Shown here: piece after piece, positions 1 to 9,552 of the stretch | Position numbering within the stretch: the first letter of the stretch is position 1 | How the letters are laid out: each line of letters begins with the position of its first letter | Origin: Microbacterium binotii | GTDB taxonomy: Bacteria > Actinomycetota > Actinomycetes > Actinomycetales > Microbacteriaceae | DNA: 64,000 bases | Assembly: GCF_021398715.1 (NCBI RefSeq) | Contig: NZ_CP090347.1 | Location: forward strand, 2,542,001-2,606,000 | Reading direction: 5' to 3' | Position numbers and translations under genes: made by a program | Notes under the pieces: model-generated | The model's database searches: none | What the model saw: only the letters and a program-made list of their open reading frames with translations | Told to the model about the DNA's origin: nothing

Positions 1-197
<197 letters not shown>

Positions 198-228
198 TCA
201 GCCGCCAGCCTATCGCACCCGGTCCGAT

Positions 229-246
229 TATCTCGATGTCGAGATA
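229..246. promoter_or_regulatory. Palindromic operator candidate upstream of icd
   Basis: TATCTCGATGTCGAGATA is a perfect dyad of two 8-bp arms around TG. It lies between icd (leftward) and the acetyltransferase gene (rightward). Almost the same site (TCTCGACGTCGAGATA) lies upstream of sucC at 21339-21356. The size and symmetry suit a dimeric MarR-type repressor. Identity of the regulator is inference. Confidence 0.6.
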
Positions 247-347
247 TCTCCCCCTCGCGCGGCCCGGTTCTCACGGCATCCGCATCGCCGGGTTCACACG
301 GCCCGCATCCCTCCCCGCAGGCGGGCGCCAGGCATTAGCCTGTGACC

Positions 348-800
348 ATGACCGAACTGCGCCTCGAAGAGCTGTCGGCCGCGACGATCGTCGCCGTGAA
401 CAACATGTCGCTCAAACCCGGGCAGGAACAGTTCCTCGCCCCTGTCAGCTACGGGGTCGCGGCGACCGTGATCGATCCACGGACCAGCTGGCAGCGCGTC
501 GTCCTCGCGGGCGACGACGTCGTCGGGTTCGTCAGCGCGAACTTCGACGAGCACGAGACGCAGGAGTGGTTCCGCTCCGTCCTGTGGCGCATCAACGTCG
601 ACGCCGACGATCAGGGCCAGGGGATCGGACGCTTCGCGATCAAAGGTCTCATGAACGAGGCGCGCGAGCGCGGCATGGATCACGTCGACGTCATCTATGA
701 GGCAGGCGAGGGCGGCCCCGAGGCGTTCTTCCGCCGCGTCGGCTTCGAGCCCGTCGGCGAGACCGAGTTCGGCGAGGTCGTCGCCCGCATCGCGCTCTGA
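348..800 (+). CDS. GNAT-family N-acetyltransferase (spermidine/diamine acetyltransferase-like)
   Basis: Predicted cytoplasmic acetyltransferase of about 150 residues, transferring acetyl from acetyl-CoA to an amine. The acetyl-CoA binding signature is visible near residue 85 (DDQGQGIGRFAIKGLM, the Q-x-x-G-x-G loop), followed by a typical C-terminal FFRRVGFEPVGE strand. The N-terminal half resembles the BltD/PaiA polyamine acetyltransferases (LKPGQEQF motif), so a polyamine is a plausible substrate, but this is inference. The start is set at ATG 348 because TAGCCT at 336-341 is a -10 box six bases upstream, implying a leaderless mRNA; an in-frame GTG at 342 is the alternative. It diverges from icd. 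Confidence 0.8.
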   Translation: MTELRLEELSAATIVAVNNMSLKPGQEQFLAPVSYGVAATVIDPRTSWQRVVLAGDDVVGFVSANFDEHETQEWFRSVLWRINVDADDQGQGIGRFAIKGLMNEARERGMDHVDVIYEAGEGGPEAFFRRVGFEPVGETEFGEVVARIAL

Positions 801-864
801 CGCGGCCGCGCGGCCGCCGCCGCTTGAGCTCTCTGCTCATCTGAGCTGCCTGCTCGTCGCGCGG

Positions 865-935
865 TTCTCGGAGCTCCGCGCACTTCTCGGAGGTTTCAGC
901 CCGAAGCCTCCGAGTTCGGCGCCGATCTCCGAGAA
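865..935. repeat. Nested dyad repeat A, copy 1
   Basis: Outer arms TTCTCGGAG (865-873) and CTCCGAGAA (927-935) pair perfectly. Inner arms CTCGGAGG (886-893) and CCTCCGAG (907-914) also pair, around a 13-base loop beginning TTTCAGCC. A second copy with the same nested design lies at 1889-1957, so the two bracket the DUF559 gene. The surrounding intergenic stretch 801-1007 holds no other recognisable feature. Confidence 0.8.
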
Positions 936-1007
936 CAGTGGCACCTCCTCCCCCGCCCGAGCAGCGCGGCGGGTCTGCCACAGACGTCGCTCCACGGCGC
1001 AGCAGGG

Positions 1008-1877
1008 ATGCGGACGTCGACGCAGCATGGCGGGATGTCCCTCACTCCTTGGCTCGCCGCACAGGGCGGGCTCGCCCATCGCGCGGTCGCCGCCGAGGCC
1101 GGATTCGGCGTGCGCGCCGTCCGCGCCGAGGCGGCCGCCGGCCGCATCCGCATCGTCCGGAGGTCCTGGATCGCCACATCGTCCGCACCGCCGGACCTGC
1201 TGGCGGCAGCGCAGGCGGGAGCACGACTGGCGTGCGTCTCGGTCGCTCGGCATCGCGGCTGGTGGCTGCCGCCCCTGCTCGTCGATCGGCCCCACCTGCA
1301 TCTACGGCCCCACGCCGCATCCGACGGCGTGCCCGCGGATGCGGTCGCCCACTGGAGCATTCCACTCGCCCCACCGGCGGCGCATAGTCTGCTCGAGTCG
1401 ACCGAGGACGCGCTGCGCCATATCGCACGCTGCCTGTCTCCCGAGGCCGCGCGGGTCGTATGGGAGTCGGCGGTCCGCACGGAAGGGATCTCGCCGGACG
1501 CGCTGCGACGGGTGCGCTGGCGTTCCCCCGAGGCCGTCGCGCTCGCGCTCGAGGTCCGCGGCCTTTCCGACTCCGGCCTCGAAACGCAGGTCATCGTGCG
1601 GCTGAGTCCTTGGGGCGTACCCATGATGCAGCAGGCGGTCGTGGCGGGCCGCCGCGTCGACATCCTGATCGGCGAGCGCCTGGTCGTGCAGATCGACGGC
1701 TACACCCATCACCGTACGTCCGCGCAGCGGGGCAAGGACATCGCCCACGATGCCGAACTGCGCCTGCGCGGGTTCACCGTGCTGCGCTTCGACTATGCGC
1801 AGGTGGTGTACGACTGGCCGAGCGTCGAGCGCACGATCGCGCGCGCCATCGCCGCCGGCCTCCACCTCGCTCCTTGA
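1008..1877 (+). CDS. DUF559 (Vsr-like endonuclease fold) protein with AbiEi-like N-terminus
   Basis: Hypothetical protein of about 289 residues, recognised as the actinobacterial type that joins an N-terminal winged-helix segment (about residues 10-60, AbiEi-antitoxin-like) to a C-terminal DUF559 domain of the Vsr/PD-(D/E)XK nuclease superfamily. The DUF559 hallmarks are visible: E near residue 195 (SGLETQVIVRL), then VDILIGERLVVQIDG about 30 residues on, a HH pair (YTHHRT), and the closing LRLRGFTVLRFDYAQVVYDW. These residues could form a metal-dependent nuclease site. Role unknown; no partner toxin gene is adjacent. Both flanks carry the same nested dyad repeat (865-935 and 1889-1957). Start ATG 1008 is tentative; ATG 1035 is possible. 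Confidence 0.75.
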   Translation: MRTSTQHGGMSLTPWLAAQGGLAHRAVAAEAGFGVRAVRAEAAAGRIRIVRRSWIATSSAPPDLLAAAQAGARLACVSVARHRGWWLPPLLVDRPHLHLRPHAASDGVPADAVAHWSIPLAPPAAHSLLESTEDALRHIARCLSPEAARVVWESAVRTEGISPDALRRVRWRSPEAVALALEVRGLSDSGLETQVIVRLSPWGVPMMQQAVVAGRRVDILIGERLVVQIDGYTHHRTSAQRGKDIAHDAELRLRGFTVLRFDYAQVVYDWPSVERTIARAIAAGLHLAP

Positions 1878-1888
1878 CAGCATCCTGG

Positions 1889-1957
1889 TCTCGGAAATGC
1901 GCGCGAATCTCGGAGGTTTACAGCCGCATCCTCCGAGAAACGCGCCGATCTCCGAGA
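1889..1957. repeat. Nested dyad repeat A, copy 2
   Basis: Inner arms TCTCGGAGG (1908-1916) and CCTCCGAGA (1930-1938) pair perfectly around a 13-base loop starting TTTACAGCC. Outer arms TCTCGGA (1889-1895) and TCCGAGA (1951-1957) pair too, with CGCGC-rich spacers between the two levels. The design, arm sequence and loop start match copy 1 in the same orientation. It begins 12 bp after the DUF559 stop and could also terminate transcription. Confidence 0.8.
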
Positions 1958-1980
1958 AAGGTGCATGGGAACCACGCGAG

Positions 1981-4695
1981 TCAGGAGCGCCGGGCGCGGG
2001 CACGACGCAGGGCCTTGTCCGCCTCCACCACGACGGCGGGGATCACCGAGAGCGCGAGCGCCAGCAACCACTCGCCGCCGCTCAGGCTCGTCGTCATCAG
2101 CAGGTTCTGGGCGAAGCCGACCTCGACGCAGACGACGGTCAGCGCGACGGGGATCCACATCCATTTGAGCGCATCCGCCCATGGCGCCGTGAATCCGGAT
2201 GCGGGGTCCCGCCGCATCGCCATCCCCGCCAGCACGGAACCCAGACTGATGACGACGAACGTCATCGTGACCGGGACCGACGCTTCGGCGGTGCGCGCCT
2301 CGCCCGGCGCCAGCAGGAGCGCGGCCAGCGCGGTGACGAAGATGCTGCCGCCGTACACGAGCCACTGCGTGATGGAGCCGCGGTTCGCGAGCGTCTGACG
2401 CACGTCGCGGGGCGGTCGGGACATGATGCCGTCCGGGTCGGGTCCGAACGTGATGGTCAGAACGGGGAAGAACGTGATGAAGGTGCTGAGGAAAATGACC
2501 ATGAGCGGCGTGAGGGGCACGCCGTTGTTGATGTCGAGGACGCTGGCGGCCAGGAAGAGCAGAACGAGCGAGAACAGCGTCGACATCTGGTACCGGACGT
2601 AGCCGACGATCTTCTCGTAGATGCCGCGACCCAGCCGGATCGCCTCGACGAGGGTGCCGAAGTCGTCGTCCGTCAGGATCATGCGCGCCGCCTGCTTCGT
2701 GACCTCGCTCCCGGAGCCCATGGCGACACCGATGTCGGCCTGTTTGAGGGCCGCGGCGTCGTTGACCGCGTCGCCGGTCATCGCGACGATCTCACCGCGC
2801 TCCTGCAGGAGGCGGGCCACCCGCAGCTTGTCCTCCGGAGTCACACGGCCGAACACGTGCAGCTCGGGCAGACGCGCCGACAGCTCCGCATCGCTCAGCT
2901 CGCGCAGCTCCGAGCCGCTGATGGCGCCGGGACCGAGGCCCAGCTCGTCGCCGATCGCGGCCGCCGTGACGGCGTGGTCCCCGGTGATCATGCGCACCTC
3001 GATGCCCGCCCCCGCCGCGATCCGCACCGCCTCGATCGCTTCGGGGCGCAGGGGATCGACGATGCCGACGAGTGCCACGAACACGAAGTCGTCCGAGAAG
3101 CCCATCGGATCGGCGATCGCCGCCTCCCGCTCGGCGTTCAGGATGCGGTAGCCGAACGCCAGCACGCGCAGCCCCTCGCCCGAAAGCCGGGCGTTGGCCG
3201 CGAGGATGTCGTCGCGCGCGTCCGCGATGGGCACGACCCCCTCCGCGGTGAGCGCGTGCGCGCAGCGATCGAGGACCACATCCGGTCCGCCCTTGATGGT
3301 CGCGACGAACGCGCTCGCGCCGTCCCACGGCACGTCATGGCAGGTCACCATGAACTTGTACGCCGAGTCGAAGGGCACCTCCGCCACGCGCGGATACAGT
3401 CGCCGCGTCTCCTCGGCATCGGCGCCGAGCTTGGCCGCGAGCACCACCAGGGCCGCCTCGGTCGGGTCGCCCACCACCGTGCCCGCATCCGACACCGTCG
3501 CGTCGCTGTTGAGGCACAGCCCGTACGCGAGCGCCGTGAAGTCGGGCACCTCGAGGCCCGCGGCATGACGCAGGGCGCCTGCCTTGCGGTAGCCCTCGCC
3601 CTCGACCGAAAACCACTGGCCGCGGGCGTAGAGGCGGCGAGCGGTCATCTGGTTGAGCGTCAGCGTTCCGGTCTTGTCGGAGTTGATCGCGGAGGTGGCA
3701 CCGAGCGTCTCGACATCGCTCAGATTCTTGACGACCGCCCGGTGCTCGGCGAGCTGCTTGGCACCGTACGAGAGCATCACCTGCACGAAGGTCGGCAGCC
3801 CGGAGGGGATGGCGGAGACCGCCATGGCGATCCCCACGAGCAGGACCGTCTGGATCGACTCGCCGCGGGCGAATCCCAGCACGATCATGATCGCGACGGC
3901 ACCCCACGCGATGAGCCCCAGCACCTTCGTGAGCCCGTCCAGCTCCCGTTGCAGAGGGCTCCGCGTGCCGACGACGGCCGTGAGCATCCCCGCGATACGG
4001 CCCATCTGGGTCCGCATGCCGGTCTCCGTCACGACCATCACGGCGGTCCCGCGCGTGAGGCTCGTGTTCTGGAAGAGCATGTTCTCGCGGTCACCCAGCG
4101 CGACGTCGGCGTCGGCCAGCGTTCCCGCATCCTTCGGCACCGGGGCGCTCTCCCCCGTCAGCGCCGACTCCTGCGTCTCGCAGGTCGCGCTGCGCACGAT
4201 GCGGCCGTCCGCCGGGACGAGGTCGCCGGCCTCCAGGTGGACGACATCCCCGACGACGACGTCCGTCGCGTCGGTCTGGCGCAGCGTGCCCTGGCGGAGC
4301 ACCCGCACCTGGGGGATCTGCAGTTGGGAGAGGGCGTCGACGCTGCGACGCGCCGCGAGCTCCTGCCGTGTACCGAGCACCACGTTCAGGCCCACGAGCA
4401 ACGCCACGACGACGGCGACGGAGGGCTGCGCGATGAGGATGCTGACCACGACGACGCCGATGAGCATGAGGTTCATCGGGTCGGCGAGCTGACGCAGCGC
4501 GATGGTCACCGCGCGGGGCGAGGGTGGCGCGGCGATCGCATTGGGGCCGCTCTCGGCCAGTCGCCTGGCCGCCTGCGCGTCCGACAGCCCCTCGCCGATG
4601 TCCGTGCCGAGCTCGGCCGCCACACGGTCGGCATCCATCGCCCACCACACTGCGGTTTCGGGCTGCGCGTCCGTCGGTATCTCTGTGCTGCTCAT
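1981..4695 (-). CDS. Cation-translocating P-type ATPase (P2-like)
   Basis: A 904-residue membrane pump that uses ATP to move cations. Order of parts: N-terminal cation-ATPase domain (1-70), two membrane segments (70-105), actuator domain with ALTGES (about 178-183), further membrane segments (255-300), phosphorylation site SDKTGTLT (aspartate near 340), nucleotide-binding domain, hinge TGDAVND, and four to six C-terminal membrane segments. Oddities: the M4 motif reads IPSGLP, so the ion-liganding glutamate of calcium pumps (PEGLP) is serine, and the hinge TGDGVNDAPALK reads TGDAVNDAAALK. Substrate is therefore uncertain; calcium should not be assumed. A GAGGTGGGG ribosome-binding sequence precedes ATG 4695. 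It appears monocistronic. Confidence 0.9.
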   Translation of the reverse strand: MSSTEIPTDAQPETAVWWAMDADRVAAELGTDIGEGLSDAQAARRLAESGPNAIAAPPSPRAVTIALRQLADPMNLMLIGVVVVSILIAQPSVAVVVALLVGLNVVLGTRQELAARRSVDALSQLQIPQVRVLRQGTLRQTDATDVVVGDVVHLEAGDLVPADGRIVRSATCETQESALTGESAPVPKDAGTLADADVALGDRENMLFQNTSLTRGTAVMVVTETGMRTQMGRIAGMLTAVVGTRSPLQRELDGLTKVLGLIAWGAVAIMIVLGFARGESIQTVLLVGIAMAVSAIPSGLPTFVQVMLSYGAKQLAEHRAVVKNLSDVETLGATSAINSDKTGTLTLNQMTARRLYARGQWFSVEGEGYRKAGALRHAAGLEVPDFTALAYGLCLNSDATVSDAGTVVGDPTEAALVVLAAKLGADAEETRRLYPRVAEVPFDSAYKFMVTCHDVPWDGASAFVATIKGGPDVVLDRCAHALTAEGVVPIADARDDILAANARLSGEGLRVLAFGYRILNAEREAAIADPMGFSDDFVFVALVGIVDPLRPEAIEAVRIAAGAGIEVRMITGDHAVTAAAIGDELGLGPGAISGSELRELSDAELSARLPELHVFGRVTPEDKLRVARLLQERGEIVAMTGDAVNDAAALKQADIGVAMGSGSEVTKQAARMILTDDDFGTLVEAIRLGRGIYEKIVGYVRYQMSTLFSLVLLFLAASVLDINNGVPLTPLMVIFLSTFITFFPVLTITFGPDPDGIMSRPPRDVRQTLANRGSITQWLVYGGSIFVTALAALLLAPGEARTAEASVPVTMTFVVISLGSVLAGMAMRRDPASGFTAPWADALKWMWIPVALTVVCVEVGFAQNLLMTTSLSGGEWLLALALSVIPAVVVEADKALRRARARRS

Positions 4696-4826
4696 GCCCC
4701 ACCTCCCCGATCGTGATCATAGCGACGGCGCGGGATGCGGCCACCGCGTCACTCTCGGCGGATGAGCACCCCATTCTCCGGCCGCGGTGCCGCGGCGAGA
4801 ACCCCGATGCCCCTATCGTGATGCTC

Positions 4827-5792
4827 ATGCCGCGCTTCGACATGGATCCGCACGCCCTCCGCGAGTATCGGCCCGAGGTGCGCGAGCCCGCAGACTTCGA
4901 CGCCTTCTGGGCCGAGACGATCGCCTCGTCCCGAGCCGCGGGCGAGGAGGTGCGCTACCAACGGGTCGCGTCGCCGTTCACCCTCGTCGACGTCTACGAC
5001 GTCACCTTCAGCGGCTACGCGGGCGAGCCGGTGCGGGCCTGGCTGACCGTGCCGGCCGGCGCTGACGAGCCGCTCCCCGCGGTCGTCGAGTACAACGGGT
5101 ACGGCGGAGGACGAGGACTCGCAGGCGAGCGGCTCGGCTGGGCCAACGCCGGCTACGCGCACCTGCTGATGGACACCCGCGGCCAGGGCTCGATGTGGGG
5201 AACCGGCGGTGACACCCCCGACCCGCACGGCACCGGCCCGTCGGTCAGCGGCTTCATGACGCGCGGCATCGAGGATCCCGCCCAGTACTACTACCGTCGC
5301 GTGTTCACGGATGCGGTGCGCCTGGTGGATGCGGCGCGCACACTCGACATCGTCGACGCCGACCGCGTCGCGGTGTGCGGAGGCAGCCAGGGCGGCGGGA
5401 TCGCGTTGGCCGCGGGCGCACTGTCCGAGGGACTCGTCGCGGTCATGCCCGATGTACCGTTCCTCTGCCACTTCGAGCGGGCCGTGGGGCTCACGGACGC
5501 GGATCCGTACCAGGAGATCGTGCGCTACCTCGCGGTGCACCGCCACACCGAGGAGCGCGTGTTCACCACGCTGTCCTACTTCGACGGGGTGAACATGGCG
5601 CGCCGGTCCGAGGCGCCCGCCCTGTTCTCGACGGCGCTGCACGATCAGACGTGCCCGCCCTCGACGGTCTTCGCCGCCCGCAACCACTACGCGGGCGAGG
5701 CGGACATCGAGGTCTACCCCCACAACCAGCACGAGGGCGGTCTCATGTACCAGTGGTTCTCCCAGGCGGAGTTCCTCGCCGCACGCGTGTGA
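4827..5792 (+). CDS. Acetylxylan esterase / cephalosporin-C deacetylase family (CE7)
   Basis: An alpha/beta-hydrolase of 321 residues that should remove acetyl groups from small acetylated sugars or xylo-oligosaccharides in the cytoplasm. No signal peptide is visible. The family signatures are all present: RGQ in DTRGQGSMWG near residue 118, the nucleophile elbow GGSQGG near 190, and the catalytic histidine in HNQHEGG near 305. Length matches the family (about 320). Start ATG 4827 gives the family-typical MPRFD opening and has TATCGT seven bases upstream, suggesting a leaderless transcript; longer readings upstream add unconserved residues. It ends in a strong hairpin shared with the convergent ABC exporter. 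Confidence 0.88.
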   Translation: MPRFDMDPHALREYRPEVREPADFDAFWAETIASSRAAGEEVRYQRVASPFTLVDVYDVTFSGYAGEPVRAWLTVPAGADEPLPAVVEYNGYGGGRGLAGERLGWANAGYAHLLMDTRGQGSMWGTGGDTPDPHGTGPSVSGFMTRGIEDPAQYYYRRVFTDAVRLVDAARTLDIVDADRVAVCGGSQGGGIALAAGALSEGLVAVMPDVPFLCHFERAVGLTDADPYQEIVRYLAVHRHTEERVFTTLSYFDGVNMARRSEAPALFSTALHDQTCPPSTVFAARNHYAGEADIEVYPHNQHEGGLMYQWFSQAEFLAARV

Positions 5793-5825
5793 GTTCGGGA
5801 TGCGGCGGGCCGCCGCATCCCGAAC
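5793..5825. terminator. Bidirectional hairpin terminator
   Basis: Perfect inverted repeat of 16 bases on each side of a single central base (GTTCGGGATGCGGCGG and its complement), lying between the convergent CE7 esterase and ABC exporter genes. The arms contain the over-represented octamer GGATGCGG/CCGCATCC. No U-tract follows, as is usual in high-GC actinobacteria. Confidence 0.75.
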
Positions 5826-5827
5826 CG

Positions 5828-7639
5828 TCACACGAGCGAGTCGCGCCAGGCGGCGTGCAGGCGCGCGAACGTGCCTGTGCCGCGGATGAGCGCCTCGGGC
5901 GCGTCGTCCTCGACGATGCGCCCGTGCTCCATGACGAGCACGCGATCCGCGATCGCGACCGTCGAGAGGCGGTGGGCGATGATGATGGCCGTGCGATCTG
6001 CGAGCAGCGTCCCGAGAGCCGACTGGATCTGACGCTCGCTCGGGATGTCGAGCGAGGCGGTCGCCTCGTCGAGGATCAGCACCGCTGGGTTCGCCAGGAA
6101 GGCCCGCGCGAATGAGATCAGCTGGCGCTGTCCCGCCGACACGCGGCCGCCGCGCTTGTTCACGTCGGTGTCGTAGCCGTCGGGGAGCGCCTCGATGAAC
6201 GCGTGTGCGCCGACGGCCATCGCCGCATCCCGCACCTCGTCGAGGGTCGCGTCCGGCTTTCCCAGCGCGATGTTGTCGGCGACCGTGCCGCTGAACAGGT
6301 ACGCCTCCTGCGTGACCATGACGATCGCGCGGCGCAGATCCGCCGAGCCGAGCGTCCGCAGGTCCACGCCGTCCAGCGTCACGGCACCGCGGGTCGGATC
6401 GTAGAAGCGGGAGACGAGCTTGGCCAGCGTGGACTTCCCCGCCCCCGTGGTACCGACCAGGGCGATCGTCTGACCCGCCGGCACATCCAACGAGAAGTCG
6501 GGCAGCACGACGCGCCCGTCGCCGTAGCCGAACGCCACGTCGTCGAAACGGATGGCGCCGCGCGGGCGCTCCAGCGCGACGGAATGCACGGGCTCGGGAA
6601 CCGTGGGCTCCTCCTCCAGAACGCCCGACACCTTCTCCAGTGCCGCTGCCGCCGACTGGTAGGAGTTCAGGAACATCGCCACCTCCTGCAGCGGCGAGAA
6701 GAAGTTGCGCACGTACAGCACGGCGGCCAGCAGCACACCGATCTCCAGCGCCCCACCGGCGACACGGATGCCGCCGAAGAGCAGGACCGCTCCGAGACTC
6801 AGTGTCGAGATCGCCATCAGCCCGGGCTCGAATGTGCCGAACAGCCGGATGGAGCGCATGTTCACGTCGCGATACTGCTCGCTCAGCTCGCCGAACTCGA
6901 CGTCGCCGCGCTTCTCCTTGCGGAACGCCTTGACCGCACGGATGCCGGTCATGGTCTCCACGAAGTGCACGATGACCTTCGCGCTGATCACGCGCGACTC
7001 GCGGTAGACCATCTGCGAGCGGCGGTAGAACCAGCGCATGAGCAGGCCGAGCGGGATGCCCATGACGATGAGCACGACCCCGCTCTGCCAGTCCAGCAGC
7101 AGCAGGGCGATGAGCGTGAAGGCGCCGAACAGCACTCCCGAGACGAGCTCGTTGAGGCCGCCGTCGAGGAGCTCCCGGATCGTGTCGAGGTCGCTCGTCT
7201 GCCGGGAGATGATGCGCCCCGACGTGTAGGACTCGTGGAACTCGAGGCTCAGCCGCTGCGTGTGGCGGAAGATGCGGGTGCGGAGGTCCAGCATCACCGC
7301 CTGTGTGAGGCGTGCCGCGACCACCGCGTACCACCCGATGAGGGCGGCCCCCAGCAGCCCGGACACGAGATAGACGGCCACCACGCCGATCGTGGGCAGC
7401 CAGTCCAGCTCTTCCAGCACCGCCGGCAGCGCGTTGTCGATACCGAATGCGATCAGCGCCGGACCGACCACGCGCAGCGCCGTCGAGACGACGAGCACGA
7501 CGGCGGCGAGGACGAGCTTGCCGCGCAGCGGCGCGACGAGCGAGCCGAGCAGCCGCATCGAGCGGCGCCGGATCTCCCGGCTCTCGGCGCGGGTGTAGTC
7601 GGAGCGGTCTTCGCCGCTCGTTCCCGTGACGGTACTCAT
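5828..7639 (-). CDS. ABC exporter half-transporter, canonical ATPase subunit
   Basis: A 603-residue half-transporter with an N-terminal six-helix membrane domain (about 35-320) and a C-terminal nucleotide-binding domain (about 360-600). Visible motifs: Walker [10 protein letters not shown], signature (VSAGQRQL), Walker [13 protein letters not shown] with the catalytic glutamate, and the H-loop histidine in IIAHRLST. Its start overlaps the stop of the upstream half-transporter by four bases (ATGA), so the two are translationally coupled and should form a heterodimer. Substrate unknown; multidrug or lipid export is typical for such pairs, and the arrangement resembles mycobacterial Rv1272c/Rv1273c. 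Start ATG 7639 is fixed by the overlap and the family-typical N-terminus. Confidence 0.88.
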   Translation of the reverse strand: MSTVTGTSGEDRSDYTRAESREIRRRSMRLLGSLVAPLRGKLVLAAVVLVVSTALRVVGPALIAFGIDNALPAVLEELDWLPTIGVVAVYLVSGLLGAALIGWYAVVAARLTQAVMLDLRTRIFRHTQRLSLEFHESYTSGRIISRQTSDLDTIRELLDGGLNELVSGVLFGAFTLIALLLLDWQSGVVLIVMGIPLGLLMRWFYRRSQMVYRESRVISAKVIVHFVETMTGIRAVKAFRKEKRGDVEFGELSEQYRDVNMRSIRLFGTFEPGLMAISTLSLGAVLLFGGIRVAGGALEIGVLLAAVLYVRNFFSPLQEVAMFLNSYQSAAAALEKVSGVLEEEPTVPEPVHSVALERPRGAIRFDDVAFGYGDGRVVLPDFSLDVPAGQTIALVGTTGAGKSTLAKLVSRFYDPTRGAVTLDGVDLRTLGSADLRRAIVMVTQEAYLFSGTVADNIALGKPDATLDEVRDAAMAVGAHAFIEALPDGYDTDVNKRGGRVSAGQRQLISFARAFLANPAVLILDEATASLDIPSERQIQSALGTLLADRTAIIIAHRLSTVAIADRVLVMEHGRIVEDDAPEALIRGTGTFARLHAAWRDSLV

Positions 7640-9444
7640 CGCACCTCCTCCTTCTCCTGCTCGTCCAGACTCGAGATCACGTGCCGGTAGTGCGCCGAAG
7701 AGCGCATCAGCTCGCTGTGCGTGCCCACCGCGGTGACCCGGCCGTCCTCCAGCAGGGCGACGCGGTCCGCGAGCGCAACGGTCGAGGGCCGGTGGGCGAC
7801 GATGAGGGCGGTCGTGTCGGCCAGCACCCGACGCAGCCCCTCCTCCACGCGTGCCTCCGTGTCGACGTCGAGAGCCGACAGCGGGTCGTCGAGCACGAGC
7901 ACCGACGGCCGCGCGGCGACCGCACGGGCCAGGGCCAGACGCTGGCGCTGGCCTCCGGAGAGACTCAGCCCCTCCTCCCCGATCACGGTGTCCACGCCGG
8001 CGGGCAGACGCTCGACGAACTCGGCCTGGGCGACCTCCAGCGCTTCGCGCAGCACGCGCTCGCCCTCCGGCGAGGCCGCATCCAGGTCGTCGCGTCCGAG
8101 CAGCACGTTCTCGCGCACGGAGGAGGAGAAGAGCGTCGCCTCCTCGAACGCCATCGAGATGTGCGTGCGCAGCTCGGCCAGGGTGAGGTCCCTGACATCG
8201 ACACCGTCCAGCGTCACGCGCCCGCCGGTCACGTCGTACAGACGGGTCGGCAGGGTGGTCAGGGTCGTCTTGCCCGACCCGGTGAGCCCCACGAGCGCCA
8301 TCGTCTCGCCCGGCTCGAGGGCGAGGTCGATGCCGTCCAGCAGGTCGCGCTGCGCGTCCGGTGCGTCCTGGTAGCGGAAGTGGACGTTCTCGAACACGAG
8401 CCGACCCCGCGGGTTCTCGAGCGAGACCGGCGTGGCGGGGTCGTCGATCGTGACCTGCTCGTCGAACACCTCGAACACGCGGTCGGTGGCGGTGCGCGCA
8501 TCCAGGAGGAAGGAGAAGAGGAAGCCGATCGACTCCATGGGCCAGCGCAGCACCGTCGCCATCGCGAAGAAGGCGAACAGCTGGGCGACCGAGAGCTGGC
8601 CGAGCTGAGCGAGCACGATCCCCGCCGCCAGACACAGCGCGAAGGCGATCTCGGGCAGCAGGACGAGCCAGAACCAGATCAGGCCGATGGCTGTGGCCTT
8701 GCGCAGCTCGGTCTGGCGCAGCGTCTCGGCCTGGCGCGCGAACTTCGCGAGCGCGTGGGATCCGCGCCCGAACGCCTTCAGCACGCGGATGCCGTGCACG
8801 CTCTCCTCGACGGCGGTCGCGAGGTCTCCCGCCTGGTCCTGGCTCTGGCGGGCGAGCACGCCGTACTGCTTCTCGAAGCGGTACCCGGCGTACCAGAGGG
8901 GCGCCGAACACAGCAGGAAGATCGTGCCGAGCACCCAGTGCCACTGGAACAGCAGCACCGACCCCAGCGCGATCGTGAGCACGTTGACAACGAGCAGGAT
9001 GACGCCGAAGGCGAGCCAGCGTCGGATGAGGCTGATGTCCTGCATCATGCGGCTGAGCAGCTGACCCGACTGCCACCGGTCGTGGAAGGCGACGGGGAGT
9101 CGTTGCAGACGCGCAGCGAAGCCGGTGCGCAAGGCGTACTCGACCTTGGTCGAGGGCGCGAGCACGAACCAGCGACGCCCCCACACGAGGGCGGCCTCGG
9201 CGAGCCCGAGCCCGATGACGGCGAGCGTGCCCCAGAGGATCTGCGTCGGATCGGCGGAGGCGATCGGACCCGCGACGACGCCCTCGAGCACGAGCGGGAT
9301 CATCAGGGCGACGACGCTGGCGGCGAGCGCGCTGATGGCGCCGAGCACGAGCGGGCGCAGCACGGGACGAACGAACGGCAGGAGCCGCGCGAGGGCGCGA
9401 AGCGTGGACGGTTCGGTGGACGAACGAGAGGGTGTGGAACTCAT
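7636..9444 (-). CDS. ABC exporter half-transporter, degenerate-site subunit
   Basis: A 602-residue half-transporter, first gene of the exporter pair. Membrane domain about 25-310, nucleotide-binding domain about 345-590. Walker [10 protein letters not shown] and signature LSGGQRQR are intact, but Walker B reads [12 protein letters not shown]: the catalytic glutamate after the Walker B aspartate is aspartate. The H-loop histidine (VAHRPST) remains. Such a substitution in one partner is the hallmark of asymmetric heterodimeric exporters in which one ATP site binds but hydrolyses poorly. The ATG at 9444 follows a weak GAGG. A tiny open frame with a strong ribosome-binding sequence lies about 110 bp upstream. 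Confidence 0.88.
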   Translation of the reverse strand: MSSTPSRSSTEPSTLRALARLLPFVRPVLRPLVLGAISALAASVVALMIPLVLEGVVAGPIASADPTQILWGTLAVIGLGLAEAALVWGRRWFVLAPSTKVEYALRTGFAARLQRLPVAFHDRWQSGQLLSRMMQDISLIRRWLAFGVILLVVNVLTIALGSVLLFQWHWVLGTIFLLCSAPLWYAGYRFEKQYGVLARQSQDQAGDLATAVEESVHGIRVLKAFGRGSHALAKFARQAETLRQTELRKATAIGLIWFWLVLLPEIAFALCLAAGIVLAQLGQLSVAQLFAFFAMATVLRWPMESIGFLFSFLLDARTATDRVFEVFDEQVTIDDPATPVSLENPRGRLVFENVHFRYQDAPDAQRDLLDGIDLALEPGETMALVGLTGSGKTTLTTLPTRLYDVTGGRVTLDGVDVRDLTLAELRTHISMAFEEATLFSSSVRENVLLGRDDLDAASPEGERVLREALEVAQAEFVERLPAGVDTVIGEEGLSLSGGQRQRLALARAVAARPSVLVLDDPLSALDVDTEARVEEGLRRVLADTTALIVAHRPSTVALADRVALLEDGRVTAVGTHSELMRSSAHYRHVISSLDEQEKEEVR

Positions 9445-9552
9445 GATCCTCGAAGAGAGCGTGCGACAGCTGTGCCGCAGAAGGACGAGGTCGCGCGCAG
9501 AGGTGCGGCGGCTCGGAGAGGGAGAAGGCCGCTCACTGGCGGCGGGCGGCAG

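Noticed and set aside
1008..1877. AbiE-type toxin-antitoxin pair
   Set aside because: Only an AbiEi-like N-terminal segment is present and no AbiEii-type nucleotidyltransferase toxin gene is adjacent.
1750..4716. A 988-codon open frame on the plus strand
   Set aside because: It is the antisense shadow of the P-type ATPase, full of Arg/His/Asp-rich low-complexity sequence typical of high-GC antisense frames. Similar long shadows at 36347-39289, 30702-33395, 19338-21755 and 7681-10035 were rejected for the same reason.
5828..9184. A 1118-codon minus-strand frame covering both ABC genes
   Set aside because: Only the part from 7639 is a real half-transporter; the upstream part is an out-of-frame reading of the first subunit, which is well supported in another frame.
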